Source of the DNA: Ravibacter sp964562455
GTDB lineage: Bacteria; Bacteroidota; Bacteroidia; Cytophagales; Spirosomataceae
Reading direction: 5' to 3'
NCBI GenBank assembly: GCA_964562455.1
Contig: CAZLTN010000004.1
Coordinates: 62,001-126,000, forward strand
Length of the DNA stretch: 64,000 nt
Shown: positions 1-7,579 of the stretch, piece after piece
How the letters are laid out: every line of letters starts with the position of its first letter
How positions within the stretch are numbered: the first letter of the stretch is position 1
Translations under genes and position numbers: made by a program
Notes under the pieces: generated by a model
Told to the model about the DNA's origin: nothing
The model's input: only the letters and a program-made list of their open reading frames with translations
Databases searched by the model: none

Positions 1-699
1 GTGGTGATCGTTTCGGGTACTACCACGCCGGTCGTCAAAATCAGCAGCCGGTACCTGACAGACAGCGCCCGGCGGACATGGACGAACAGTCATACGCTGC
101 CTGAGTTCTTTATACTTGAAACCAACGCAGGTGTGACCGGCCTCAACCTTCAGCGATATAAAGCGATTTTCTATCCCAATGAACCATATGATGTAATGGA
201 AGCCGAAATCCTTTCGGTGGCAGAGTCGGGCGGCCCCCAATGTTGGGCTGCACTGGGCTCTCTCATTGCCGGAGAAGCATCCCCGCTCCTCCGCGGCGGA
301 TTCATATTTCCGGCGCCCATCCATCACGAGCTAAGCAGGGGGCATTTTGCCTTCGCGCTTGTGTGGGACCTGGCATGCAGCATTTATGAAAACTACAGTG
401 CGCTTTGCGAAGTATCTCAGCACAATGAAACCTATATATGGGGTTGCGGAGGGGGAATGCAAAGTTTTGTGCTAAGGCAATTCCTGGCTAACCTTACCGG
501 GAAAGAGCTGCGAATACGGGACAATTACCGGCAGGCGACCGTATCCGGCGGAGCGGTAGTATGCAATAAGGCGCTGGGGCTGCCGGAAGAAACTGCAGCA
601 GGGATTACAGGAACGCACCCGCAGCTGTCATGGGATACTGCCGAATGGTATAGCCGGTGGAAAGAAAACAGGAACAACCTAAAGAAAAAAAGTCAATGA
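1..699 (+). CDS. FGGY-family carbohydrate kinase, C-terminal part (cut by window edge)
   Basis: This is the C-terminal half of an FGGY sugar kinase, an ATP-dependent enzyme that phosphorylates a sugar or polyol in the cytoplasm. The frame is open from base 1, so the true start and the N-terminal FGGY domain lie outside the window. About 232 of a usual 480-520 residues are visible. The phosphate-binding GTTTPVV lies near residue 7 and a glycine-rich WGCGGGMQS segment near residue 148, both typical of the C-terminal ATPase fold. The gene ends with an ATGA overlap into the next FGGY kinase, so the two are probably translationally coupled. The substrate cannot be told from this half. Confidence 0.85.
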   Translation: MVIVSGTTTPVVKISSRYLTDSARRTWTNSHTLPEFFILETNAGVTGLNLQRYKAIFYPNEPYDVMEAEILSVAESGGPQCWAALGSLIAGEASPLLRGGFIFPAPIHHELSRGHFAFALVWDLACSIYENYSALCEVSQHNETYIWGCGGGMQSFVLRQFLANLTGKELRIRDNYRQATVSGGAVVCNKALGLPEETAAGITGTHPQLSWDTAEWYSRWKENRNNLKKKSQ

Positions 700-2153
700 G
701 CGGGGCATGCTTTCTCGGAGTCGATGTCGGCACTCAGGGGGTAAGAGTCGTACTGGCGGATGAGCGGGGCGAAATACTGGGAAACGAGGAGATCAAAACA
801 TTCCGCCGGTCGCCGGATCAGGCTTCTTACCGCATCAGCCAGAATCCTGACGACTGGTGGGAGGCGGTCCAGGAATGCCTTACCAGGCTCTTAGCGGCTC
901 AGCCGGCCCGGCTGAAAGATAGTATCAAAGCTATTTCCGTCACTTCTACTTCCGGTACGGTCATTCCCCTGGATGAGGCCAACCGCCCTCTGAGCAATGC
1001 TATTATGTACAGCGATACCCGGCAGGAAGCCGAAGGGAAGCTTTGCAGGGAGCTGGCGTTACGTCATCAGCCTTCAGGATATACCGGTTTCAATACTTCC
1101 AGCGGCCTTCCAAAAATGGTATGGTTTGTAAAAAAACACCCGGAACAAGCCGCCTTAATCAAAACCTGGGTTCATGCAGCCGACTACCTCACCGGCAAAT
1201 TATCCGGCAATTTCCGGGTTACAGACCAAACCAATGCCCTGAAATCGGGTTACGACTTAACCGTCGGCGCCTGGCCCGGATATCTCGCGCAACATCTCCC
1301 TCTGCAGGAAAGCTGGTTTCAGGAGGTCGTTCCTTCAGGTACAGCCCTGGGCCCGATAACAAAGGAGCTGCAGGCACGATGGGGGCTTCCACCGGTACTG
1401 GTGGCGGCGGGAATGACAGACGGCTGCGCCTCACAGGTAGCCAGCGGGGCGGTAAGGCCGGGCGACTGGAATACTACTATCGGAACTACCCTGGTAATAA
1501 AAGGTGTCACAAAACAGCAGGTCCTCGACCCGGAAGGCAGGTTGTATTGCCACCGTCATCCGCAGGGCTATTGGATGCCCGGTGGAGCCAGCAACACTGG
1601 GGCCGACTGGATTTCCGAAGATTTCGGAGAAGACCTGGAGGCTATGAACCATGCCGCAGCGACGCTCATACCCACCGGCTTCCCGGTATATCCTCTGCGA
1701 CAAAAAGGCGAGCGGTTCCCTTTTTCGGATCCGGCTGCGAGAGGATTTACCGATCCGGCCATTGTCTTGCGGGAACAGCTATTTGCAGCAGGGCTGGAGG
1801 GGGTAGCATACATTGAAAAGCTGTCATATGAGTTGGTTGAGTCTCTATCCGGAGAGGAGGTCAAAGCTGTATATTCGTCAGGCGGAGGGGCAAACAGCGC
1901 CGTCTGGATGAAAATAAGAGCCAATGTACTGGGACGCCCGGTATATAGAATGTCCCATACATCAGGGGCACTCGGAGCGGCAGTCGTAGCGGCTTCGCAG
2001 GTACACTTTTCAAACCTGACCGATGCCGCCGGCGCCATGACCCGGCCGGAAAAATGTTTTGAGCCCGAAGCGCTGCTGACGGGCAAATACGAGATACAAT
2101 ACGAAAAATTCCTGAATGAATTGATGAGGCGGGGTATAAGCTGCAGGCTGTAA
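696..2153 (+). CDS. FGGY-family carbohydrate kinase (complete)
   Basis: A complete FGGY carbohydrate kinase of about 485 residues. The N-terminal phosphate-binding motif GVDVGTQGVR, the central AAGMTDGCAS with the catalytic Asp, the GTTLVIKG turn and the C-terminal SSGGGANSAVW are all present. I chose the ATG at 696 because it overlaps the previous stop as ATGA and is followed directly by the conserved FLGVDVGT strand; a start at 657 would add 13 lysine-rich residues inside the upstream gene. It sits next to a second FGGY kinase, which suggests two related substrates or a heteromeric pair. Its last codons and stop lie inside a short AGCTGTA-rich repeat (2136-2176). A xylulokinase-like or other pentose/polyol role is possible but not shown. 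Confidence 0.88.
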   Translation: MSGACFLGVDVGTQGVRVVLADERGEILGNEEIKTFRRSPDQASYRISQNPDDWWEAVQECLTRLLAAQPARLKDSIKAISVTSTSGTVIPLDEANRPLSNAIMYSDTRQEAEGKLCRELALRHQPSGYTGFNTSSGLPKMVWFVKKHPEQAALIKTWVHAADYLTGKLSGNFRVTDQTNALKSGYDLTVGAWPGYLAQHLPLQESWFQEVVPSGTALGPITKELQARWGLPPVLVAAGMTDGCASQVASGAVRPGDWNTTIGTTLVIKGVTKQQVLDPEGRLYCHRHPQGYWMPGGASNTGADWISEDFGEDLEAMNHAAATLIPTGFPVYPLRQKGERFPFSDPAARGFTDPAIVLREQLFAAGLEGVAYIEKLSYELVESLSGEEVKAVYSSGGGANSAVWMKIRANVLGRPVYRMSHTSGALGAAVVAASQVHFSNLTDAAGAMTRPEKCFEPEALLTGKYEIQYEKFLNELMRRGISCRL

Positions 2154-2176
2154 GCTATAGGCTTTAAGCTGTAGGC
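2136..2176. repeat. AGCTGTA-rich short repeat tract
   Basis: Imperfect repeats of the unit AGCTGTAAGCTATA run across the stop codon of the kinase gene. A related tract in inverted orientation lies at 27183-27220, and a looser variant at 12424-12453. These look like dispersed intergenic repeats rather than regulatory sites. Confidence 0.5.
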
Positions 2177-2219
2177 AAAACCCACCCGGCTGAACTTAAA
2201 AATACCGCTTATTATTAAC

Positions 2220-2825
2220 ATGATGCTGACCGTTTACCTGCTCCGACATGGAGAAACCACCTGGAACGCCGATGGCAACCGTTACTGCGGCGCTACCGAT
2301 GTAGAATTGACTACCAAAGGGAAAACACAGGCTCTCGACGCAGGAATGCTCCTCAAAGGAATTTCCTTCGACGCAGTCTACAGCTCTCCTTTGAAAAGAG
2401 CGCTTGACACCGCATTGATTGCCTCCGGGAAAAAGTTAACCGATATTGTAGTCGCCACCGAATTAAAAGAAGCCTCATTTGGAAGCTGGGAAGGCAAAAC
2501 AAGGACCGAATTCATAGCCGAAGACCCTGCTTTATGGGAAGCCTGGGAGCGCTCTCCCGAAACCGTAAGGGCGGGAGGTACGGGAAATACGGCCATGGAA
2601 ATCGCGACCAGGACTGACTCCTTTTTTAAAAAAGCCGCTGAAAAGCATCCCGGCGGAACAATCCTGGTGGTGGCTCACAATGCAGTCAACCGGTTTTACC
2701 TGGCTTATAAGCTGGGGATGCCGCTTCGGAACTATCGCCGCATTGTCCAGGAAAATTCCGCCATTACGCGTTTTACACTCGATGGAAACTGCGAAATTGC
2801 ACTCAATCAGCTTAATTACAGATAG
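2220..2825 (+). CDS. Histidine phosphatase family protein (phosphoglycerate mutase-like)
   Basis: A 201-residue member of the histidine phosphatase superfamily, cytoplasmic, which removes phosphate through a phosphohistidine intermediate. The N-terminal LLRHGETTWN holds the nucleophile (His10) and Arg9. The conserved acidic region is EASFGSWEGK near residues 82-91, and the second catalytic His is in VVAHNAVNR near residue 144. The length fits the small cobC/gpmB-like phosphatases rather than the 250-residue glycolytic mutases. Two ATG codons are adjacent at 2220 and 2223, and either may be used. It follows the sugar kinases on the same strand, so a sugar-phosphate substrate is a reasonable guess, but the family is promiscuous. 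Confidence 0.9.
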   Translation: MMLTVYLLRHGETTWNADGNRYCGATDVELTTKGKTQALDAGMLLKGISFDAVYSSPLKRALDTALIASGKKLTDIVVATELKEASFGSWEGKTRTEFIAEDPALWEAWERSPETVRAGGTGNTAMEIATRTDSFFKKAAEKHPGGTILVVAHNAVNRFYLAYKLGMPLRNYRRIVQENSAITRFTLDGNCEIALNQLNYR

Positions 2826-2830
2826 AATTG

Positions 2831-2870
2831 CCCCGTACAGCAGCAGGGCCTGCGGCTTCAAATCGCGAAT
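2831..2870. repeat. REP-like element, copy 1
   Basis: A 40-base block with the core CAGGGCCTGCGGCTTC, flanked by GTACAG and ATCG, lies between the phosphatase and the phosphodiesterase. A closely matching block is at 24431-24470, and the palindromic core occurs again at 24398-24414. The three copies together suggest a dispersed REP-like sequence. Confidence 0.6.
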
Positions 2871-2898
2871 CCAGTAAAAAGCTTATCACATTATTCTT

Positions 2899-3786
2899 AT
2901 GAAATATTTATTCAATAGCATATTTATCGGAATATCAGCCCTGGCGCTATGCTGTTGCAGCGCTGGCAGGACCGGATCCGGACTCCATGTTATCAACCTG
3001 GAAACTCCTGCAGAGGCGCACGCATTCCTGAAATTCACAGCCGGCCGGGGGCCTGTAATCGCCGGGCATCGCGGAACGGTAGAGGACGGCTTCCCTGAAA
3101 ACTCGATCGAGGGAATGGAACATACGCTGAAATTCACGCCTGCTATCTTTGAAATCGATCCCCGGCTGACCCGAGACAGCGTCATCGTACTGATGCATGA
3201 CGGTACGCTGGACAGGACAACTACAGGAAGCGGGAATATCGCCGATCATACCTACGCCGAACTACAGAAGCTCTACCTGAAAGATGCCGCAGGCAATCCT
3301 ACTCCGTACAGGATCCCTACCCTGGCCGACGTAATAGAATGGGCGCGGGGCAAGACTATCGTTAATCTCGATCAGAAGGGAGTGCCCTACGCCATGATTG
3401 CCGAACTGATCAAAAAGCACCGTGCGGAAGCTTTTGTTATGGTCACCACGCATAGCGCGGAACATGCGCGATTCTACCTGGAAAGGAACCCCAGGCAGAT
3501 TTTCTCCGCGCATATTAAAACCAGGGAACAATTTGAAGAATACGAGAAGGCTGGGATCCCTTTCAACCAGTTGATGGCCTATATCGGACCGCATATCAAA
3601 CCTGAAAACCAGGAACTTTACCGTTTGCTCAACGCCAAAGGCGCCATGGCTATGATCTCGTCGGCCTCCTCCTACGACAAGCTTCCTTCCAGGCAAGAGC
3701 GTAAAGAAAAGTACAAGGCCATTATAAAAGACGGTGCAAGCGTGCTGGAAACGGATTTCCCGATAGAAGTAGCGGAGGCCCTGTAG
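2899..3786 (+). CDS. Glycerophosphodiester phosphodiesterase family lipoprotein
   Basis: A 295-residue GDPD-fold phosphodiesterase that hydrolyses glycerophosphodiesters, probably anchored to a membrane as a lipoprotein and acting in the periplasm. The signal peptide ends in a cysteine cluster (Cys18-20) after ISALAL, consistent with a lipobox. Catalytic elements are GHRG (His57, Arg58), ENSIEG, FEID (Glu85, Asp87) and LMHDGTLDRTT (His100), as expected for the TIM-barrel GDPD active site. Its length is normal for the family. The gene stands alone on the plus strand after a REP-like repeat and converges on the kinase remnant at 3835; a pair of palindromes separates the two. Confidence 0.9.
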   Translation: MKYLFNSIFIGISALALCCCSAGRTGSGLHVINLETPAEAHAFLKFTAGRGPVIAGHRGTVEDGFPENSIEGMEHTLKFTPAIFEIDPRLTRDSVIVLMHDGTLDRTTTGSGNIADHTYAELQKLYLKDAAGNPTPYRIPTLADVIEWARGKTIVNLDQKGVPYAMIAELIKKHRAEAFVMVTTHSAEHARFYLERNPRQIFSAHIKTREQFEEYEKAGIPFNQLMAYIGPHIKPENQELYRLLNAKGAMAMISSASSYDKLPSRQERKEKYKAIIKDGASVLETDFPIEVAEAL

Positions 3787-3836
3787 CAGCGGACGGCCGT
3801 CCGCTGTCGATCGACGGCAGACAGCCGTCTGCTGCT
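3787..3836. terminator. Double palindrome between convergent genes, possible bidirectional terminator
   Basis: A perfect 20-base palindrome (3787-3806, core GGACGGCCGTCC) is followed by TCGATCGA and then a second hairpin with arms GCAGAC/GTCTGC. There is no T-run, so a role in termination is only suggested by its place between convergent genes; a REP-like repeat is the alternative. Confidence 0.45.
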
Positions 3837-4831
3837 ATTGACTGTCAGAAGCAATCCCCTTTCTAACATTTTCCCGGAATTTCAGCCTAAATACGCTTCC
3901 GGTTTCAATAGAGAAGCTATATTCTCCTTTCAGTTGCCCCGCCAGCAAGCCGATCAGTTTCAACCCGAAAGACGAAGAGTCGACGGATGGATCGAACCCG
4001 GGACCGTTATCGGAATATTCGAAATTGAAACCCCCTCTTGTATCTGGGAAGCAGCTTATTTTCAGCGCCGGGGAAGGGTTATTTTCAAATGCATATTTAC
4101 ATGAATTGGTCGTCAGCTCACTGATGATCAGCCCCAGTGGAATCGCCCCATCGGCGTGCAGCCATACCTCCTGGATTTCCACCTTCAACCTGCCCCATCC
4201 CGGACAAAACCTCACCGCAAAGACGAAGCGCTGAAGCCAGGCTAATCTGGTTCCCTTCTTCATCAGCAAATTTCCGGGATTGTCTGTAATACCAGAATGC
4301 GCTATCCAGAGAAGGAACAAACGTCTCAATACGCCTTCCCAGTTGCACTTCTTTCCAGGCTTCTAAATGATTCCGCCCGATTGCCAGGTAGGCGCCGGAC
4401 TTATAGAGTCCGTTATTACCATCGCTTTTAAGTAAATATCCGAGTGCCATCCTGCTATATTTCATGGCCTCCTCCCAATGCAACTCCCTGGCTTCACAAT
4501 GGCTCAGCCAGTTATATATCTTGGTTAAATGTATAGGATCTGTTTTTTCACTCCTTAGCTTCAGTGCTTTAAAAAGCCACTTACGCGCCTCGTAGTAATC
4601 GCCTAAATCATAATAGCGCTTCCCTATCAGGTAAGTTTTTTCCGCTATCAATGCCGTATCGCCGCTGGCTACCGCTCCTCTGTATTCAGCTTTTATGTTC
4701 AAAAATCTCTCATAGGGGCTGAATACGATAACGGAATCACTTTTTTGCTGCGCTGTCAGGCTATTTTCCAGTAGTATGCACAGGATAACGACCGGTAAAA
4801 CTTTGAGAAAACGCCCGGTAGTCCGCCACAT
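3835..4831 (-). pseudogene. TPR sensor histidine kinase (HisKA_2/HATPase type), centre deleted and frameshifted
   Basis: Two overlapping minus-strand frames hold the two ends of one kinase. The upstream frame (from ATG at 4831) has a signal peptide and TPR-like helices, running through SLASALRLCGEVLSG. The downstream frame has a clear HATPase domain: AIPLGLIISELTTNSCKYAF with the N-box, DNGPGFD (G1) and SFGLKLIGLL (G2). The frames switch near 4190-4205. What should lie between, namely the remaining TPRs, the membrane segment and the HisKA_2 phosphoacceptor helix, is absent. The gene therefore looks like a pseudogene made by an internal deletion. An intact LytTR response regulator lies at 5876-6640 on the same strand and may be the orphaned partner. 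Confidence 0.8.
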
Positions 4832-4837
4832 CGCCCC

Positions 4838-4886
4838 GCCCCCGTGCGCCTCTGTGCCTTCTCTTTGAACCTTTGTGTAACCTGCT
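4838..4886. repeat. CACAAAGG/GCACAGAGG low-complexity repeat
   Basis: On the minus strand this reads as runs of the type CACAAAGG-TTCAAAG-AGAAGGCACAGAGG. Such purine-rich phrases recur in Bacteroidota intergenic DNA as I know it. It lies just upstream of the kinase remnant start, which argues against any start upstream of 4831. Confidence 0.4.
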
Positions 4887-4887
4887 G

Positions 4888-5034
4888 TCATTTCCGGTTT
4901 TTATTCTATACCCATACCACCTTTACTGCACCAACCTCCTCGCCAGTTTCCAGGTTGAAACTATCACGAATATAGGTCAGTCTCCCCGGATTAACAAAAT
5001 GCCGCCGCATCTCCTCTGTGCGACTCAAAGCAGG
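4888..5034 (-). pseudogene. Probable remnant of a LytTR response-regulator 3' end
   Basis: A minus-strand frame gives a short peptide containing RRHFVNPGRLTYI, with an in-frame stop at 4906-4908 and then NKNRK and a second stop at 4888-4890. The intact LytTR gene ends in DRKNRK, and the DNA around both stops is duplicated: 25 of the first 28 bases agree between 4875 and 5863. HFVNP also resembles the SYxVN strand of LytTR domains. I infer the decayed tail of a second response-regulator gene placed directly upstream of the broken kinase. The peptide part of the argument is weak; the DNA repeat is clear. Confidence 0.45.
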
Positions 5035-5035
5035 C

Positions 5036-5101
5036 TTTTGTAAAACCGATTACAGGATTCATAAAACCGGTAACACTGGCTATCACGGAAATACTTTATT
5101 G
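5036..5101. repeat. Duplicated upstream block, copy A
   Basis: A block of about 66 bases starting TTTTGTAAAACCGATTACAG matches 7156-7222 with only a few changes in its first 34 bases, and more loosely afterwards. Each copy ends shortly before a plus-strand gene whose product starts with a hydrophobic segment (5140 and 7263), so the block may be a duplicated 5' region. Confidence 0.6.
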
Positions 5102-5139
5102 CCGGAATTCAAAATTACAATACCCTCTTCCGGAGCAAT

Positions 5140-5868
5140 ATGATCTTTCTCTCTATTCTCATGCTCTTTCTCTCTATACCGGGAGCGGAGCAGTTTTCCC
5201 AACAGGAAAGACTTGGCGACGCCCGCTTCCGGCTGGTCAGGCGCAGTCTTGAGTTCCTGGCCACGGACGAGAGGACATTCTCTAACATAACGCAACCCCT
5301 CTGTCCGGAATGCAGGAACAAGAAGGACCTTATCAGTTTTATCAGGGTCAATCAACTGGAAGGAGCAGAAAGCAGGCTGCACCAATGGCTGATCATCCCT
5401 GACAACGAGCTCACTTTAAATAGCCTGGCAGAACTTAAATCGAATATAATCGGCGATTTGACCAGTGGCCCGGGCAGAGATTCCAGGAAAGAACTTGAGT
5501 CGTACAGGATATATGTAGAAGATATGGATATTATTGTAAAAACGACCGGGCACACAAGCCCTTCCCGTGAAGATAATGTTCCGGATGACACCTACCCGAT
5601 ACCTCCCGTCTATACACATACGTTTCTTATCCTGTCGGCTATGGCTATCGTGATTCTCCTGATCAGGCTTAACAAAGCTCTTGAAAGAGATAAAATCAAT
5701 AGCAATGAGCTTAAGAAATCCCATCTGGACTTAAAAAATCTCCAGGCAAAACTGAAAGAACAGGAAATACTAAACCTGAAATCGGCGGAAGAGCTCGCCT
5801 TTCTAAAAAACCAGCTTCAGCTTCTGGAACAAGACCTGAAATCGAAAAAGATAAAAAGCCGCGTGTAA
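5140..5868 (+). CDS. Hypothetical membrane protein with C-terminal coiled coil
   Basis: I do not recognise this 242-residue protein. The first 16 residues are hydrophobic and could be a signal peptide. A middle soluble region contains a CPEC pair near residue 55. One transmembrane helix lies near residues 159-178 (LILSAMAIVILLI), followed by about 60 residues of heptad-like coiled coil rich in Lys, Glu and Leu. The layout of outer domain, helix and cytoplasmic coiled coil resembles the stalk of TPR histidine kinases, but there is no catalytic domain. The gene lies on the plus strand inside a region of minus-strand signalling remnants and ends 7 bases from the LytTR gene. Its last codons lie in the duplicated DNA described at 5863. 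It may be a real small sensor accessory or a kinase fragment. Confidence 0.55.
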   Translation: MIFLSILMLFLSIPGAEQFSQQERLGDARFRLVRRSLEFLATDERTFSNITQPLCPECRNKKDLISFIRVNQLEGAESRLHQWLIIPDNELTLNSLAELKSNIIGDLTSGPGRDSRKELESYRIYVEDMDIIVKTTGHTSPSREDNVPDDTYPIPPVYTHTFLILSAMAIVILLIRLNKALERDKINSNELKKSHLDLKNLQAKLKEQEILNLKSAEELAFLKNQLQLLEQDLKSKKIKSRV

Positions 5869-5875
5869 CCCGGCG

Positions 5876-6640
5876 TCATTTCCGGTTTTTTCTATCTGCC
5901 CGTATCACTTTCAACGACTCCTCCAACTGCTTTCTTTTTCCGCCCGGCATCTCCACTTCGTATGGCCCGAGCTGAAGTTCGCGGGTTCCGATACGATCCA
6001 GGAAACGAAGGTTGATACAATAAGACTGGGAAAGGCTGTAAAAACAGGTCGGGAGATAGGGATTTATGTTCCCAAGGTTGATAGCCACCACCATTTTTGA
6101 TGTAGTAAATCCCTGCTGCAACCGGGTCGCCAGGTAAATATTGGTATAGGCTCCATCGGCTTCGAGATAGGCAATGTCCTCCGCATCGATACGCACTTTA
6201 CTACTGCCGTGCGGCACATATAGCTGTCCGTCAATACTGAAGACCTCATGATCCTTATTACCATAATGCCGATCCAGCGCCAGTACGACCTGCCTTGCCA
6301 CCTCCGGTATCCTGAAAGGTTTGGAAAGGTAAGCGACCGGCCCTGTTTCTTTTGCTTCTTCAAAGACCGCCTCTTCCGTCATACCTGTAAGATAGATAAC
6401 GGGGGCTGATCTGAGGCGTTTCATTTCCCGCGCAACCGCGATTCCATCAGCCTGCCCCTCCCCCAGCTCGATATCGACCAATAATAAATCCGGCTTTTCG
6501 GCCCTGATCAGCTTCACGGCCTGTCTGTAGTCGGAAGCTACGCCGCAGATTTCAAATTCCTGCGAGGCCAGGCCAGTCTCAAGGTTCATAGCTGTAAGCG
6601 GGTCATCTTCTACGATGAGGATACGGTAAGGAATACTCAT
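5876..6640 (-). CDS. LytTR-family two-component response regulator
   Basis: A 254-residue response regulator with a receiver domain (about residues 5-122) and a LytTR DNA-binding domain (about 140-250). The receiver has the acidic pocket E11-D12-D13, the phosphoacceptor Asp56 in LLLVDIELG, Thr85 in YLTGMT and Lys107 in LSKPF. The C-terminal part contains DIAYLEADGAYTNIYL and YSLSQSYCINLRFLDRI, standard for LytTR. It should bind direct repeats upstream of target genes after phosphorylation by a HisKA_2-type kinase. The nearest kinase (3835-4831) is broken, so this regulator may be an orphan or may be served by a kinase elsewhere. Confidence 0.93.
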   Translation of the reverse strand: MSIPYRILIVEDDPLTAMNLETGLASQEFEICGVASDYRQAVKLIRAEKPDLLLVDIELGEGQADGIAVAREMKRLRSAPVIYLTGMTEEAVFEEAKETGPVAYLSKPFRIPEVARQVVLALDRHYGNKDHEVFSIDGQLYVPHGSSKVRIDAEDIAYLEADGAYTNIYLATRLQQGFTTSKMVVAINLGNINPYLPTCFYSLSQSYCINLRFLDRIGTRELQLGPYEVEMPGGKRKQLEESLKVIRADRKNRK

Positions 6641-6838
6641 AAAATTACACTTTGATAGTAATATTCGCCTTTATTAATTGAATATACAATACTAATTCCA
6701 CTGCTCTTCGATATTCTCCACGACCATGTTCTTTTTCTCCATAAAGAAAAACCCGACATTTACCTGTTGCAGAACCCAATCTCTAAAATGGCTATACCGG
6801 TATTCTTTTTCATTTCATAAACATTCTGACCCTTGAAG

Positions 6839-7113
6839 ATGACCTCACCACTATTACAATCCGGAAACTTTTCTACCTGAAAACCTGCCTGCTGCTTTTC
6901 ATATCCGCAGGATCTGTCTGCGCCCGGTCTCCGACCGATTCACTCGGTATAGACAATTTGATAAGGTTGTCGGAAAAACTGGTTACTACCGATCCCGAAA
7001 AGGCAATTTCACTGGCCCGCGAGGCATATGACCATACCGGCGAAAGTTCTTTTCTCAAGGGGGCCGCCTGCCTGGTAAGGGAACTTACCGGTTCTCACAC
7101 GATAGCGGGATGA
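6839..7113 (+). pseudogene. N-terminal remnant of a TPR sensor protein
   Basis: Frame 1 from about 6853 reads RKLFYLKTCLLLFISAGSV, then DSLGIDNLIRLSEKLVTTD, then PEKAISLAREAY, ending at a TGA at 7111-7113. This is a signal peptide followed by the first TPR-like helix, as at the start of Bacteroidota TPR histidine kinases. There is no in-frame ATG; the nearest (6839) is in another frame and would need a one-base shift. Nothing of the rest of the kinase follows. I read it as a truncated, frameshifted relic on the plus strand. Confidence 0.5.
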
Positions 7114-7155
7114 TTTTTGAGCTGGAGTTTCCGGGGTAATCGGGGAGAAACAGAG

Positions 7156-7222
7156 TTTTGTATAACCGATTACAGGATTTATAAAACGGAACCGGCTGTC
7201 TATAACCGGAAGTATTTTATTA
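7156..7222. repeat. Duplicated upstream block, copy B
   Basis: This block starts TTTTGTATAACCGATTACAG and matches copy A at 5036-5101. It lies about 40 bases before the ATG at 7263. Confidence 0.6.
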
Positions 7223-7262
7223 GCGATCAGTACTCAAATTTACCTTAACTACTGATTCGCTT

Positions 7263-7468
7263 ATGAAGAAATTCTTACTGGTACTGATGACTTGGGCCGT
7301 TGGAGGTAACGTTCAAATTATCATTGTCAATGGCTGCAATTTTAATGGCTACAACATTAACGGCCCTTTTTAATATCACTCGAAGCCTTACCCGCAGGTA
7401 CTTATTTGATTAATGTAGAGCTAGTCGATGGAAACAGAATCAGCAGGAAATTGCTGATTGACAAATAA
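7263..7468 (+). pseudogene. Short gene with type IX secretion sorting-domain tail, frameshifted
   Basis: An ATG at 7263 opens a 36-codon frame (MKKFLLVLMTWAVGGN..., ending NGYNINGPF and TAA). Directly after, one frame away, the DNA encodes ISLEALPAGTYLINVEL and then DGNRISRKLLIDK and a TAA at 7466-7468. LPAGTYLINV plus a terminal RKLLIDK is the classic C-terminal half of a type A T9SS sorting domain. Adding one T to the five-T run at 7367-7371 would join the frames as NGPF-LISLEALPAG. The joined product would be about 68 residues: signal peptide, a short linker and the sorting tail, with no cargo domain. I infer a deletion relic of a larger secreted protein that also carries a single-base frameshift. 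Confidence 0.65.
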
Positions 7469-7517
7469 AATCGATTGCATTAAGTGAACCCTCCAATATT
7501 TTTCTTCCACACTATTG

Positions 7518-7558
7518 AAAATACGTCGTTCCGGAACAAAGTCCGGACGGCGTATTTT
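7518..7558 (-). terminator. Long hairpin, probable terminator of the TPR lipoprotein gene
   Basis: Arms AAAATACG(T)CG and CG(C)CGTATTTT extend into TCCGGA/TCCGGA, giving a stem of about 17 pairs with small bulges. On the minus strand it lies 22 bases after the stop at 7580 and ends in TATTTTC, as expected for an intrinsic terminator. It also separates the remnant region from the next gene. Confidence 0.7.
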
Positions 7559-7579
7559 GGTATTTCCCGATATTCTCCG

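Noticed and set aside
1043..1816. A 257-residue plus-strand reading frame inside the second kinase
   Set aside because: Wrong frame within a well-supported FGGY kinase; arginine-rich and without domains.
1568..2221. A 217-residue minus-strand reading frame
   Set aside because: Antisense to the kinase and ends in the repeat tract; no support.
6641..6838. Part of the gap before the TPR remnant
   Set aside because: I see AT-rich DNA with no gene, no tRNA and no clear promoter of the TAnnTTTG type.
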